In this document: piece by piece, positions 5,778 to 14,766 of the stretch
Layout of the letters: each line of letters starts with the position of its first letter
Position numbering within the stretch: the stretch's first letter is position 1
DNA from: an uncultured Oscillospiraceae bacterium
GTDB taxonomy: Bacteria; Bacillota; Clostridia; Oscillospirales; Oscillospiraceae
Assembly: GCA_900756575.1 (NCBI GenBank)
Contig: CAAEKQ010000185.1
Coordinates: forward strand, 1-22,287
DNA length: 22,287 nt
Reading direction: 5' to 3'
The notes under the pieces: model-generated
Told to the model about the DNA's origin: nothing
The model's input: the letters and a program-made list of their open reading frames with translations, nothing else
The model's database searches: none
Translations under genes and position numbers: made by a program

Positions 5778-6676
5778 GCATTATTTCTCTTCTTTTTTAT
5801 GCTCAGCAAAACCAGGGCTGCCAGCACCAAAACAATGCCCAAAAACGACTGGAATGTGGGCGTTTCAGAAAACACCATGAACCCTAAAATCGTTGCAACC
5901 ACAGGCTCCACAGAGGCGAGGATCGAAGCGGTGCCGTTTTCCACCTGGGAAAGCCCGGCGGTGTAGAGCAGGTAGGGGAGCACGGTGGTGACCACGGAAT
6001 AGACCACTGCCAGCAGCACAAACTCCATGCCGAAGCCCGAAAAGGCGGCGGCATACTGGGAAAAGTCTGTCAGAAACACACCGGCCAGGGCGGCGAACAG
6101 AAACGTATAATCGGTAATCGTCACCGAACCCAGTCCCTTATTCAGGCTGACCCGGGAGAAAATGCTGTAAAGAGCATAGCCAAAGCCGGAACCCAGCCCT
6201 AAAAGAATTCCCTGGAGGGACAGACACTGAGAAGCCGACGCGATCCCGCTGACCAGACAGCAGCCCGCAAACGCCATCCCCAGAGCCAGCAGCTTTCGGG
6301 CCGTCAGCCTCTCGTGGAACAGGGGGATGGAGAGCAGCATGACGAAAATGGGCGCGGTATAGAGTAAAATGGCGGCGGCGGAGAGATTCAGCAGGCGGAT
6401 GGTGGAGAAATAACAATAATTAAAGAAGATGATGCTGAAAACACCGGAGCAGCCCAGGGGAATCAGATTGCGCTTTGTGACTTTGAGCTGCCGCGGATTC
6501 CGGATTGCGGTAACGGTAAACAGCAGCGCCACTGCGAGAAGACTGCGCAGCTCCACGATCTCCATGGAGTCCAGCCCCATGGCCCCAAGCCTGCGGACAA
6601 ACAGCCCCATGCTGCCCCACAGGCATCCGGCCAGAATGATATAAAACGGTGCTAATTTTGCTCGTGTCATGTGCAT
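5774..6676 (-). CDS. EamA/DMT-superfamily transporter
   Basis: This 300-residue inner-membrane transporter has about ten predicted helices in two EamA repeats. The first repeat begins FYIILAGCLWGSMGLF, a typical EamA signature; the second lies in the C-terminal half and contains VYSVVTTVLPYLLYTAGL and ASILASVEPVVATILG. Family members export amino acids, purines or other metabolites, and the substrate cannot be read from sequence. The ATG at 6676 follows GAGGAAGG by five bases; the frame extends 18 codons further upstream without a ribosome binding site. The C-terminus is short and basic (SIKKKRNNA). It is a single gene, on the same strand as and just upstream of tRNA-Val. Confidence 0.9.
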   Translation of the reverse strand: MHMTRAKLAPFYIILAGCLWGSMGLFVRRLGAMGLDSMEIVELRSLLAVALLFTVTAIRNPRQLKVTKRNLIPLGCSGVFSIIFFNYCYFSTIRLLNLSAAAILLYTAPIFVMLLSIPLFHERLTARKLLALGMAFAGCCLVSGIASASQCLSLQGILLGLGSGFGYALYSIFSRVSLNKGLGSVTITDYTFLFAALAGVFLTDFSQYAAAFSGFGMEFVLLAVVYSVVTTVLPYLLYTAGLSQVENGTASILASVEPVVATILGFMVFSETPTFQSFLGIVLVLAALVLLSIKKKRNNA

Positions 6677-6803
6677 CGCTTCCTTCCTCTTATAGAATCT
6701 AATTGTACAGGCTGAGAGGCGCTGGGGCAAGCTACAGTTCCTACAAAGATTTTGATGAGAGCCTGCGGAATTCCGGGAAATAGAAAAAATATTGGATTAG
6801 GGG

Positions 6804-6832
6804 TTGCAATCCGGGGAAAGCCATGCTATAAT
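6804..6832 (+). promoter_or_regulatory. Promoter of rpmE
   Basis: TTGCAA, 17 bases, then TATAAT, about 64 bases upstream of the rpmE start. This is a near-consensus sigma-A promoter. Confidence 0.85.
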
Positions 6833-6838
6833 AATCGG

Positions 6839-6896
6839 GCTTTAGATTTTGAGGGCGCTTTGCGCCTTGACTGGAAACCGAAAGAGGTGAACAAAC
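6839..6896 (+). promoter_or_regulatory. 5' leader of rpmE, possible L31 autoregulatory element
   Basis: The roughly 55-base leader contains a GGCGC-TTT-GCGCC hairpin and the ribosome binding site AGAGGTG before a GTG start. Ribosomal protein L31 leaders that bind their own product are known in several bacterial phyla; whether this one fits the Firmicutes model needs a covariance search. Confidence 0.4.
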
Positions 6897-7097
6897 GTGA
6901 AGAAGGGAATCCATCCCGATTATCAGCAGACTACCATTCGCTGTGCTTGTGGTGCCGTGTTCGAGACCGGGTCTACTAAGAAGGATATCAGAGTTGAAAT
7001 CTGCTCCAAGTGTCACCCTTTCTATACCGGCAAGCAGAAGCTGGTTGACACTGGCGGACGTGTTGAACGCTTCAACAAGAAGTTCGGCCTGAAGTAA
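6897..7097 (+). CDS. rpmE: 50S ribosomal protein L31, zinc-binding form
   Basis: This 66-residue large-subunit ribosomal protein sits at the intersubunit bridge region. It has the C+ form with four cysteines (Cys16 and Cys18 in CACG, Cys36 and Cys39 in CSKC) that bind zinc, and the conserved C-terminal HPFYTGKQKLVDTGGRVERF motif. The zinc-containing paralogue is normally the main form under zinc-replete conditions, and no Zur box was recognised here. It starts with GTG after AGAGGTG, has its own promoter and terminator, and so is monocistronic. Confidence 0.97.
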   Translation: MKKGIHPDYQQTTIRCACGAVFETGSTKKDIRVEICSKCHPFYTGKQKLVDTGGRVERFNKKFGLK

Positions 7098-7107
7098 GTA
7101 TCCCGTC

Positions 7108-7146
7108 AAAGGGGCTGTTTCACCATACGTGAAACAGCCCCTTTTT
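7108..7146 (+). terminator. Terminator of rpmE
   Basis: GGGGCTGTTTCAC pairs perfectly with GTGAAACAGCCCC around a CATAC loop, followed by TTTTT. Confidence 0.95.
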
Positions 7147-7305
7147 GCCTTTTTTCGGTTGGAAAAACTGCTAAGATTTCCCGATGTACACGATGAAACA
7201 AAAACGCAGGACATCAGGCGCTTTTATTTTTTACTCGGGGTGAGTGGATTGAAATCCCTCAAATCCCGTATACCGATTTCGAAGATTACAACCATCGGAG
7301 GTTCT

Positions 7306-8559
7306 ATGGAAGAAAAAATCAATCCCGATAAGGCAATACTGGCGGGACTGGATGCAGCGGTGTTCTCAAAGGAGGAGACCGCTACGGAGTCTACCCTGGA
7401 GGAGCTGAAGGCGCTGCTGGAGACGGCGGGCGGCACGGCGGTGGGGACTCTGCTGCAATCCCGGCCCGCACCGGATCCCCACTCGTTCCTGGGCGAGGGC
7501 AAGGTGGAGGAGCTGCGGCAGGCGGTTGAGGCCACCGGTGCCAATATGGTGATCTTCGACAACGACCTGTCGCCCTCTCAGATTCGAACCCTGGAGGACA
7601 TCACCGGCGCCACTGTCATTGACCGTTCCGCGCTGATTCTCGATATTTTTGCCCAGCGGGCCAAAACGCGAGAGGGCAGACTACAGGTGGAACTGGCCCA
7701 GTATCAATATCTGCTGCCCCGACTGTCCGGCATGGGCCGCTCCCTTTCCCGGCAGGGCGGCGGCATCGGTACCCGCGGCCCCGGCGAAACCAGATTGGAA
7801 TCGGACCGCCGGCACATCCGCACCCGCATTTCCCGGCTCCAGCAGGAACTGAAGGAAGTGCGTCGGGTGCGCGGGGTTCAGCGGCAGCTCCGGGAGAAAA
7901 ACAGCGTCCCGGTGGTGGCGCTGATCGGCTACACCAACGCAGGAAAATCCACTCTGCTCAATGCCCTCACCGGCGCGGGCATTCCGGCCAACAATCGGCT
8001 GTTTGATACCCTGGACACCACCACCCGGCGGATGACCGTATCCGACACCCTGGACGTGCTGCTCAGCGACACCGTCGGATTCATTGCCAAGCTGCCCCAC
8101 AATCTGGTGGAGGCATTCCAGGCGACGCTGGAGGAGCTGCAATATGCGGATCTCCTGCTCCATGTGATTGACGCGTCGGATCCGGAGCGGACGGTCCATA
8201 TGGAGGTGGTGGAAAAGCTGGCGTCACAGCTGGCTCCCCAGGGGGTTCCTATTATTGAGGTCTACAACAAGGCGGATTTGGTGGAGCCGCAGCTGATTCC
8301 TGTGGGTGAAAACAAAGTGGCGATTTCCGCAGCAACCGGAACCGGCCTTCCCAGGCTGCTGGAGCTGGTGGAGCAAAATCTTGACACCGGCGTCAGGCGC
8401 GTTACCATGAAGCTACCCTATTCGGCGGCAGGCGAGGTGGACCGCATCCATCGGGAGGGCAAAGTCTTCACAACCGAATATGAAAACGACGGCATTCTGG
8501 TGGAGGCTGCCCTGAGCCGGGAGATGCAAGGACGCTATCGGGACTATATTCTGTCCTGA
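7306..8559 (+). CDS. hflX: GTPase HflX, ribosome-associated
   Basis: This 417-residue GTPase splits or rescues stalled ribosomes on the large subunit. The N-terminal HflX domain (about 10-195) contains LSRQGGGIGTRGPGETRLE (147-165) and a following coiled helix with RISRLQQEL. The G domain has G1 GYTNAGKS (208-215), G3 DTVG (255-258), G4 NKAD (321-324) and G5 SAA (341-343). The ATG at 7306 follows CGGAGG by five bases; the frame is open upstream to 7129 but that part overlaps the rpmE terminator. It begins a same-strand series with yigZ 15 bases downstream. No convincing promoter was found in 7147-7305. Confidence 0.95.
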   Translation: MEEKINPDKAILAGLDAAVFSKEETATESTLEELKALLETAGGTAVGTLLQSRPAPDPHSFLGEGKVEELRQAVEATGANMVIFDNDLSPSQIRTLEDITGATVIDRSALILDIFAQRAKTREGRLQVELAQYQYLLPRLSGMGRSLSRQGGGIGTRGPGETRLESDRRHIRTRISRLQQELKEVRRVRGVQRQLREKNSVPVVALIGYTNAGKSTLLNALTGAGIPANNRLFDTLDTTTRRMTVSDTLDVLLSDTVGFIAKLPHNLVEAFQATLEELQYADLLLHVIDASDPERTVHMEVVEKLASQLAPQGVPIIEVYNKADLVEPQLIPVGENKVAISAATGTGLPRLLELVEQNLDTGVRRVTMKLPYSAAGEVDRIHREGKVFTTEYENDGILVEAALSREMQGRYRDYILS

Positions 8560-8574
8560 GAAAGGAGGTGCGCC

Positions 8575-9216
8575 ATGACCGAGTATTATCTCCCCACCGG
8601 CTATGGGACGTCGGAATTTGTGGAAAAGAAATCCCGATTCATCGGCGAGGTCTGGCGAATCTCCACGGAGGAAGAAGCCCGGCAGAGGGTGGCCGAGGTG
8701 AAGAAGAAATACCACGACGCCCGGCACAGCTGCTGGTGCTATTTGCTCCGGGACGGAACGGTGCGATATTCCGATGACGGCGAACCCCAGGGAACCGCCG
8801 GCCAGCCCATGCTGGAGGTGTTCTCTAGAGAGGGGATTACCGACTGCGTCTGCATAGTGACCCGATATTTCGGCGGTATTCTGCTGGGAACCGGCGGATT
8901 GGCCCGGGCCTATACCAAGGGCGCAAAGGATGCGCTGCTGGCGGCGGGTGTTTCGGTGGAGCGGCTGTGGGATCGGATTTTGGTTCCGTGCAGCTATGCC
9001 CAGTTTGAGCGGGTGCGGCAGGAGACGGAAAAGCACGGCGGCGTCATCGAGGATACCGACTACGGCGCGGACGTGATGCTCACCGTTCTGACTCCAGAGG
9101 GCGAAACGGCCGGATATCTGGCGGCCCTGACCGAGCTGTCGGCTGGCAGCATCGAAGGGGAAAAGCTGGATCAGGTATTCCGCGGCGTTCCGGTACGGTT
9201 GCCGGAGCGTCCATAA
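8575..9216 (+). CDS. YigZ/IMPACT family protein
   Basis: This 213-residue cytosolic protein belongs to the UPF0029/IMPACT family. The N-terminal domain holds the family signatures SDDGEPQGTAG (66-76) and RYFGGILLGTGGLARAY (97-113); the C-terminal DUF1949-like domain covers about 135-200. Its biochemical role is unsettled. Eukaryotic IMPACT inhibits GCN2 activation, and E. coli YigZ is structurally similar. The start has the site AAAGGAGGTG, seven bases upstream of the ATG. It follows hflX closely and may share its transcript. Confidence 0.92.
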   Translation: MTEYYLPTGYGTSEFVEKKSRFIGEVWRISTEEEARQRVAEVKKKYHDARHSCWCYLLRDGTVRYSDDGEPQGTAGQPMLEVFSREGITDCVCIVTRYFGGILLGTGGLARAYTKGAKDALLAAGVSVERLWDRILVPCSYAQFERVRQETEKHGGVIEDTDYGADVMLTVLTPEGETAGYLAALTELSAGSIEGEKLDQVFRGVPVRLPERP

Positions 9217-9275
9217 GCCCCAATAGTCGGCGGGCAAAAAGCCTACTGCACAACTGAATATAAGGGGTGTTTACT

Positions 9276-10283
9276 ATGACGATTCGTGAAGAACTGGAAC
9301 AGCGGGAGCACATGATGCTCTCCCCCTGGGCGGCCAGGGCAGATGGAACCAGGGGACGATTGCGCCCGGAGGAAGAAAACGAAGTGCGCACCTGCTATCA
9401 GCGGGACGTGGATCGGATCGTTTACTGCAAGTCGTTCCGGCGACTCAAGCACAAAACCCAGGTGTTTTTGCAGCCAGAGGGGGATCATTACCGTACCCGG
9501 CTGACCCACACCCTGGAGGTCATGCGGATCTCCAGAACCATCGCCCGGGCGTTGCAGCTCAACGAGGACTTGACCGAAGCCATTGCCTTCGGCCATGATC
9601 TGGGTCACACCCCCTTTGGTCACGCCGGGGAAAAAGCCCTCAGCGACATCACCGGCAAGGCGTTTCGGCATAATGAGCAGTCCCTCCGGGTGGTGGACAT
9701 TCTGGAGAAGGACGGCGAGGGGCTGAACCTGACCTATGAAACCCGTATGGGCATTGTGGGCCACACCGGCGACTTCATTCCGGAAACCCTGGAGGGGCAG
9801 ATCATCCGTCTGGCGGACCGGATTGCCTACATCAATCACGACATCGACGATGCCCGCCGGGCCGGAATCCTAGAGAACAGCGATATCCCAAAGGACATTA
9901 CCGACGTGCTGGGCCAGACCCATTCCCAGCGGATCAACACTCTGGTGATGGACATCATCCATCACTCCCAGGGGCTGGATCATCTGGAGCGCGACCCGGA
10001 AGTGGCGGACGCCATGGAGCGGCTGCGGGACTTTATGTTCGAGCGGGTGTACCGGAATCCCGTGGCGAAAGGCGAGGAGTCCAAGGCCAAGGACATCATC
10101 GGGATGCTCTATGACTACTATTTAAAGCACCCCGGCAAGCTGCCTCCGGATTTTCAGCCCCAGCTGAGCTTTGACGGAATCGAGCGGACGGTGACGGATT
10201 ACATCGCCGGTATGACGGACAAATATGCCGTCTATAAATTCAGTGAAATCTTCATCCCCACAGCATGGCAGGTGCGTGGATAA
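9276..10283 (+). CDS. Deoxyguanosinetriphosphate triphosphohydrolase-like HD protein
   Basis: This 335-residue HD-domain phosphohydrolase would hydrolyse dNTPs to deoxynucleoside and triphosphate and so control nucleotide pools. Metal ligands are seen at His78 (RLTHTLEV), His107-Asp108 (FGHDLGHTPFGH) and Asp181 (LADRIAYINHDIDD). The N-terminal RTCYQRDVDRIVYCKSFRRLKHKTQVF region matches the dGTPase-like family. The ATG at 9276 lies eight bases after AAGGGG; a GTG three codons earlier sits inside that site. Length and placement directly before dnaG and rpoD fit the Firmicutes dgt-like gene. Exact substrate preference cannot be told. Confidence 0.93.
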   Translation: MTIREELEQREHMMLSPWAARADGTRGRLRPEEENEVRTCYQRDVDRIVYCKSFRRLKHKTQVFLQPEGDHYRTRLTHTLEVMRISRTIARALQLNEDLTEAIAFGHDLGHTPFGHAGEKALSDITGKAFRHNEQSLRVVDILEKDGEGLNLTYETRMGIVGHTGDFIPETLEGQIIRLADRIAYINHDIDDARRAGILENSDIPKDITDVLGQTHSQRINTLVMDIIHHSQGLDHLERDPEVADAMERLRDFMFERVYRNPVAKGEESKAKDIIGMLYDYYLKHPGKLPPDFQPQLSFDGIERTVTDYIAGMTDKYAVYKFSEIFIPTAWQVRG

Positions 10284-10339
10284 GTGTGGATGCATAAATT
10301 TGCGGAATTTTGGAAATCATCCAGAAGGAGGTGCGCGCC

Positions 10340-12115
10340 TTGGCGTTCCCTGAGGCATTTTTACAGGAGCTGGAGGAGAAGAATCCCATCGAGGATGTGG
10401 TGGGGCAGTATGTTTCCCTGAACCAAAAAGGGGGAAGGCTCTGGGGCTTATGCCCATTTCATAACGAAAAGACGGCATCTTTTTCTGTTGTGCCCAGTAT
10501 GTCCATGTACTATTGCTTTGGATGCCACAAGGGTGGCGGCGTTGTCAATTTTGTGATGGAAATTGAGGGACTGGATTATCCGGATGCGATTCGTTTCCTG
10601 GCAAAACGAGCCGGAATGGAAATGCCGGATGAAGATCCGCGTCAAAAGTCTACGCTTCGACGCAAGGAACATCTATGGAAGCTCTGCCGGGATGCGGCGA
10701 TGTTTTACCACAACACGCTCAAAAGTCCAGAAGGGCGCGAGGGCTTACAGTACCTTTTAAATCGTGGGCTGACGAAAAAAACCATCGTGTCCTTCGGTCT
10801 GGGGTTTGCGCCCAATCAATGGGATGGCCTCAAAAAAGCCATGCTGGAAAAGGGCTACACCATTGAGGATTTGCAGGACGCGGGTCTGGTTCGCACCAAG
10901 CGCCGGGAGAAAACCGACGAAAACGGCAACACCGTGGAATCTGTCAGCACCTATGACTGGTTCCGGAACCGGGTCATGTTCCCGATCATCGACGTAAGGG
11001 GCAATGTCATCGGCTTCGGCGGACGGGTGATGGATGGCTCAGAGCCCAAATACCTCAACTCCCCGGAGAGCATGATTTTTAATAAGCGAAAAAACCTCTT
11101 TGCGCTGAATGCGGCGAAAAAGACAAAAATGGAAATGCTGGTGCTCACTGAGGGCTACATGGACACCATTTCCATGCACCAATACGGCTTTGACTGTGCG
11201 GTGGCATCTCTGGGAACTGCGCTGACGCAGGAACAGGCGGGAATGCTGGCGAAATATACCAAACAGATGGTGCTCTGTTATGACGGCGACCAGGCGGGGC
11301 AGAATGCGGCAAAACGTGCGATCGGAATTCTTGAAAAGACAGGAATGAGCGTTCGTGTGCTGAGAATGCAGGGCGCCAAGGATCCGGATGAGTTCCTGAA
11401 AAAGTATGGGGCGGAGCGGTTCAAAAAGCTGCTGGGAACCTCAGAAGATCAAGCGGTGTACCAGTTGGAAACCATACGGAGGAAACACGATCTTACCGCG
11501 GACGACGGAAAGGTTGCCTTCTTACAGGAAGCGGCGGCATTTATCTCGACAATGTCTTCTTCTGTGGAAAGAGAAGTGTACGGCGCACGGGTTGCAGAGA
11601 CAGTTGGAATCAAACCGGATGCAGTGAAGAATGAGGTGCAAAGGGCGTATAACAAGCGCATGAAAACACAGAAGCGCCAGGAAGAACGCAAGAATCTAAG
11701 ACCGGCTGATGCGGCGCAGCCTGCATTTGCGGACCTCAAATATGAGAATGTCAAATCCGCAGTGGCAGAGGAGGGAATCCTTAGCCAGATTCTTCTGGAG
11801 CCGGCGCTGCTGGATCTCACAAAAAGTCTGAAACCGGAGCAGTTTTCTGCACCGCTGCTGGGCAGAGTGTATGCCTGGATGGAAAAGCGGTGGCAGGAGG
11901 GAGAGAGCGTCTCCATCCCGGCCATGGGCGGAGACTTTACTCCGGAGGAAGTATCCCATATCACAAGAATATCCCAGAAGCAAGAGAGAATTGTCAGCGA
12001 AAAAGCACTTGGCGATTACATAGGCGTGATCCAATCGGAGGCGGCAAAACGCGGCAGTAAGGACCTTATGGCGGCATTGCATCGCCGCCGGGAACAAAAC
12101 GGGTATGGAGGATGA
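10340..12115 (+). CDS. dnaG: DNA primase
   Basis: This 591-residue primase synthesises RNA primers at the replication fork with the replicative helicase. The CHC2 zinc ribbon at about 35-70 has Cys38, His41, Cys59 and Cys62 (CPFH...CFGC). The catalytic core follows, with the Toprim site Glu271 in LTEGYMD and the DGD triad at 315-317 (CYDGDQAGQNAAKRA). A C-terminal helicase-binding region starts at about 450. The start is a TTG at 10340, preceded by AAGGAGGTG at good spacing; the in-frame stretch back to 10310 lacks a site. The stop TGA at 12113-12115 lies four bases before the rpoD ATG, and GGAGG just inside the dnaG end serves rpoD, so the two are translationally linked. Confidence 0.97.
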   Translation: MAFPEAFLQELEEKNPIEDVVGQYVSLNQKGGRLWGLCPFHNEKTASFSVVPSMSMYYCFGCHKGGGVVNFVMEIEGLDYPDAIRFLAKRAGMEMPDEDPRQKSTLRRKEHLWKLCRDAAMFYHNTLKSPEGREGLQYLLNRGLTKKTIVSFGLGFAPNQWDGLKKAMLEKGYTIEDLQDAGLVRTKRREKTDENGNTVESVSTYDWFRNRVMFPIIDVRGNVIGFGGRVMDGSEPKYLNSPESMIFNKRKNLFALNAAKKTKMEMLVLTEGYMDTISMHQYGFDCAVASLGTALTQEQAGMLAKYTKQMVLCYDGDQAGQNAAKRAIGILEKTGMSVRVLRMQGAKDPDEFLKKYGAERFKKLLGTSEDQAVYQLETIRRKHDLTADDGKVAFLQEAAAFISTMSSSVEREVYGARVAETVGIKPDAVKNEVQRAYNKRMKTQKRQEERKNLRPADAAQPAFADLKYENVKSAVAEEGILSQILLEPALLDLTKSLKPEQFSAPLLGRVYAWMEKRWQEGESVSIPAMGGDFTPEEVSHITRISQKQERIVSEKALGDYIGVIQSEAAKRGSKDLMAALHRRREQNGYGG

Positions 12116-12119
12116 TATC

Positions 12120-13265
12120 ATGAGCAATACCTCTCAGAAAAAAGTGGACGAGAAGACCCTGAAGGACGTACAGGCAAAGCTCATCGAAAAGGGGAAAGCG
12201 GCAGGCGGAAGTCTTACAACAGAGGAATTCGCGGCGGCCATGGCACCCTTGGGCGCGGATATGGATCAGATCGAGGAGACCTATCATGTGCTGTCTGAGG
12301 CAGGGGTCGAGGTGCTCCCTCCGGCGGACGAGCCCCTGGACGATGCATCCCCCAGCGCCGAAGAACTTGTCCAGCTCCAGGAGGAACTGGACGAGGAGAA
12401 CAAAAATGCGGAGGCCGAGCCCCAGGTGGAGGAATACGGCACCGGCGATCCGGTGAGAATGTACCTGCGGGAAATCGGCAAGGTTCCGCTTTTAACCCAG
12501 GAGCAGGAGCTGGAGCTGGCAAAGCGCATTGCCCAGGGGGATCAGGAGGCGGCCAAGCAGATGACAGAGGCCAATCTCCGGCTGGTGGTTTCCATTGCCA
12601 AACGCTATGTGGGCAGAGGAATGCAGCTGCTGGATCTGATCCAGGAGGGCAACCTGGGCCTTTTGAAGGCCGTGGAAAAATACGACTTTACCAAGGGCTT
12701 TAAGTTCTCTACCTATGCTACCTGGTGGGTGCGTCAGGCCATTACCCGGGCGCTGGCGGATCAGGCCCGTACCATCCGGATTCCCGTCCATATGGTGGAG
12801 ACCATGAATAAGCTGACCCAGTGCTCCCGGAAGCTCCAGCAGGAACTGGGACGGGAGCCTACGGTGGAGGAGCTGTCTAAGGCCATGCGATTGACTCCAG
12901 AGCGGATCAATGAGATTCGTCAGATGTGCATGGAGCCTGTCTCTCTGGAATCCCCGGTGGGCGAGGAGGACGACAGCCATCTGGGCGATTTCATTGAGGA
13001 CAACACCGGCTCCCAACCTGCCGATGCAGTGTCTCAGGCTATGCTTCGTCAGCAGCTCATGGAAATTCTCGACACCCTGTCGGAGCGGGAGGCCAAGGTG
13101 CTGCGGCTTCGCTACGGTCTGGATGACGGACGGCCCAGAACACTGGAAGAAGTGGGCAAGGAGTTTAACGTCACCCGGGAGCGCGTCCGCCAGATTGAGG
13201 CAAAGGCGCTGCGGAAAATCCGGAATCCCAACCGCTCCAATAAGCTCCGGGACTTCCTGACCTAA
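12120..13265 (+). CDS. rpoD: RNA polymerase primary sigma factor RpoD/SigA
   Basis: This 381-residue housekeeping sigma factor recognises TTGACA/TATAAT promoters, which are common in this window. Region 1.1 covers about 1-75, followed by an acidic linker (80-105). Region 1.2 is DPVRMYLREIGKVPLLT (110-126). Region 2 includes LDLIQEGNLGLLKAVEKYDF and the -10 recognition segment FSTYATWWVRQAITRALADQ (196-215). Region 3 follows, and region 4 carries the -35 helix-turn-helix RTLEEVGKEFNVTRERVRQIEAKALRKIR. The ATG at 12120 is eight bases after GGAGG; the ATG at 12105 overlaps that site. It is downstream of dnaG as in the classical macromolecular-synthesis operon. Confidence 0.98.
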   Translation: MSNTSQKKVDEKTLKDVQAKLIEKGKAAGGSLTTEEFAAAMAPLGADMDQIEETYHVLSEAGVEVLPPADEPLDDASPSAEELVQLQEELDEENKNAEAEPQVEEYGTGDPVRMYLREIGKVPLLTQEQELELAKRIAQGDQEAAKQMTEANLRLVVSIAKRYVGRGMQLLDLIQEGNLGLLKAVEKYDFTKGFKFSTYATWWVRQAITRALADQARTIRIPVHMVETMNKLTQCSRKLQQELGREPTVEELSKAMRLTPERINEIRQMCMEPVSLESPVGEEDDSHLGDFIEDNTGSQPADAVSQAMLRQQLMEILDTLSEREAKVLRLRYGLDDGRPRTLEEVGKEFNVTRERVRQIEAKALRKIRNPNRSNKLRDFLT

Positions 13266-13277
13266 TTCAATGATATG

Positions 13278-13325
13278 ACCGCCGCGTGCAGCGTACCAAA
13301 TGTACCTGTGCGCGGCGGATTTTTA
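13278..13325 (+). terminator. Terminator after rpoD
   Basis: CCGCCGCG pairs with CGCGGCGG, with further CAG/CTG and GTAC/GTAC pairing inside, followed by ATTTTT. It closes the dgt-dnaG-rpoD series. Confidence 0.92.
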
Positions 13326-13349
13326 CGCTGCGGCAGAATGCGCCTTGTC

Positions 13350-13378
13350 TTGCCAAAGAGATGGAAACGTGCTATAAT
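13350..13378 (+). promoter_or_regulatory. Promoter of murT, giving a nearly leaderless transcript
   Basis: TTGCCA, exactly 17 bases, then TATAAT. Only nine bases separate the -10 box from the murT ATG at 13388, so transcription should start at or within about three bases of the start codon. No ribosome binding site is present. Confidence 0.8.
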
Positions 13379-13387
13379 TCTAAAGTT

Positions 13388-14764
13388 ATGAACATCAAAA
13401 CTTCTTTTGCGATTTTTATGTGCAAATTCTCCCGGTTCGCCATTCGCAAGCTGGGCAGAGGCGGTACAGATATGCCGGGCCGAATCGCCCTGAAAATCTG
13501 TCCCGATTTGCTCGGACGGCTGGCAGAAGGCGTAACGACCGTGATCGTTACGGGCACCAACGGCAAGACCACCACATCTCGTATGATCGAGCAGGCCATG
13601 ACCGATTCTGGAATCTCCTTCTTTGCCAATAAGACCGGCGCAAATCTCCTCAGCGGTGTAACGGCAGAATTTGCAGCCAACTCCGGCACCTTCAGCGGAA
13701 AGTGCCGCTATCCCTATGCCCTCATCGAGGCGGATGAGGCGGCGTTCAAGATGATCTCCACCTATGTGGATGCGAAGACCGTGGTGGTGACCAACGTATT
13801 CCGGGACCAGCTGGACCGTTACGGCGAGGTCACTCATACCCTGGACAACATCCGGATCGGCATCCAGCATAGCCCCAATGCGGTACTGTGCTTGAATGCG
13901 GATGATTCCCTGTCCGCATCCCTCCATGACGATGTAGAAAATCCCGTGATTTTCTACGGCGTGAATACGCCCATCTATAAGGATCGAGTGGATGAGGTGT
14001 CCGATGCGCCCTACTGCATCCGCTGCAAGCATGAATATGTCTACGACTACGTGACCTATGGCCATCTGGGCGGCTATCACTGCCCCAACTGCGGCTATGG
14101 TCGGCCGGAGCCGCAGTTGGCGGTAACGAAGGTGGTTTCCTCCGATGCCGAGCAGTCTCAGGTGGTGTTCGGCACCAAAACGGGAGCCTATCCTGCCACG
14201 GTAAACCTCCCCGGCGGCTACAACATCTACAATGCCTGCGCCTGCATGGCAGCGGGCAGCGCCATGGGCCTGAGCGATCAGACCGTGGCCGAGAGCCTGT
14301 CCCGGTTCCAGTGCGGCTTTGGCCGAATGGAGAAGTTCGATATCAACGGAACCCCTGTGCGGATGATCCTGATTAAGAACCCCGCAGGCTGCAACCAGGT
14401 GCTGAACTTCCTGACCAATACCACCACCCCCGCCGTATTTGTGGCCTGCCTCAATGACCGGGCCCAGGACGGTAAGGACGTCAGCTGGATTTGGGACGTG
14501 GACTTTGAAAAGCTCCTGGGCATGGGCGATATGCTGAAGGACGTCTATGTTTCCGGCGTTCGGGCGGACGATATGGCTCTGCGCTTCGAGTATGCGGGCA
14601 TTCCCATGGAGAAGATCCATGTGGAAAAGGACTACGGCAAGCTCATGGAGCGGGTTACGGCGCAGCCGAATCCGGTGTATGTGATGCCCACCTACACCGC
14701 AATGCTGGCGCTTCGGGATAAAATCAGCAAAACCTACGGGTTTAAGGAATATTGGGAGGCGTAA
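13388..14764 (+). CDS. murT: Lipid II isoglutaminyl synthase, MurT subunit
   Basis: This 458-residue Mur-ligase-like subunit works with GatD to amidate the D-Glu of lipid II to D-isoglutamine, a step needed for efficient peptidoglycan cross-linking. The ATP-binding loop is GTNGKTT (56-62), and DRYGE lies in the central domain. A four-cysteine ribbon inserted in that domain (Cys210, Cys213, Cys232, Cys235) is characteristic of MurT. The C-terminal DUF1727 part begins near MILIKNPAGCNQVL. The chosen start is an ATG at 13388 just downstream of a consensus promoter; the longer frame from 13286 runs through the rpoD terminator and promoter. gatD starts two bases after its stop. Confidence 0.95.
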   Translation: MNIKTSFAIFMCKFSRFAIRKLGRGGTDMPGRIALKICPDLLGRLAEGVTTVIVTGTNGKTTTSRMIEQAMTDSGISFFANKTGANLLSGVTAEFAANSGTFSGKCRYPYALIEADEAAFKMISTYVDAKTVVVTNVFRDQLDRYGEVTHTLDNIRIGIQHSPNAVLCLNADDSLSASLHDDVENPVIFYGVNTPIYKDRVDEVSDAPYCIRCKHEYVYDYVTYGHLGGYHCPNCGYGRPEPQLAVTKVVSSDAEQSQVVFGTKTGAYPATVNLPGGYNIYNACACMAAGSAMGLSDQTVAESLSRFQCGFGRMEKFDINGTPVRMILIKNPAGCNQVLNFLTNTTTPAVFVACLNDRAQDGKDVSWIWDVDFEKLLGMGDMLKDVYVSGVRADDMALRFEYAGIPMEKIHVEKDYGKLMERVTAQPNPVYVMPTYTAMLALRDKISKTYGFKEYWEA

Positions 14765-14766
14765 TT

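Noticed and set aside
13286..13387. N-terminal extension of MurT by 34 codons
   Set aside because: The extension crosses the rpoD terminator and the murT promoter, and its residues are unlike the family.
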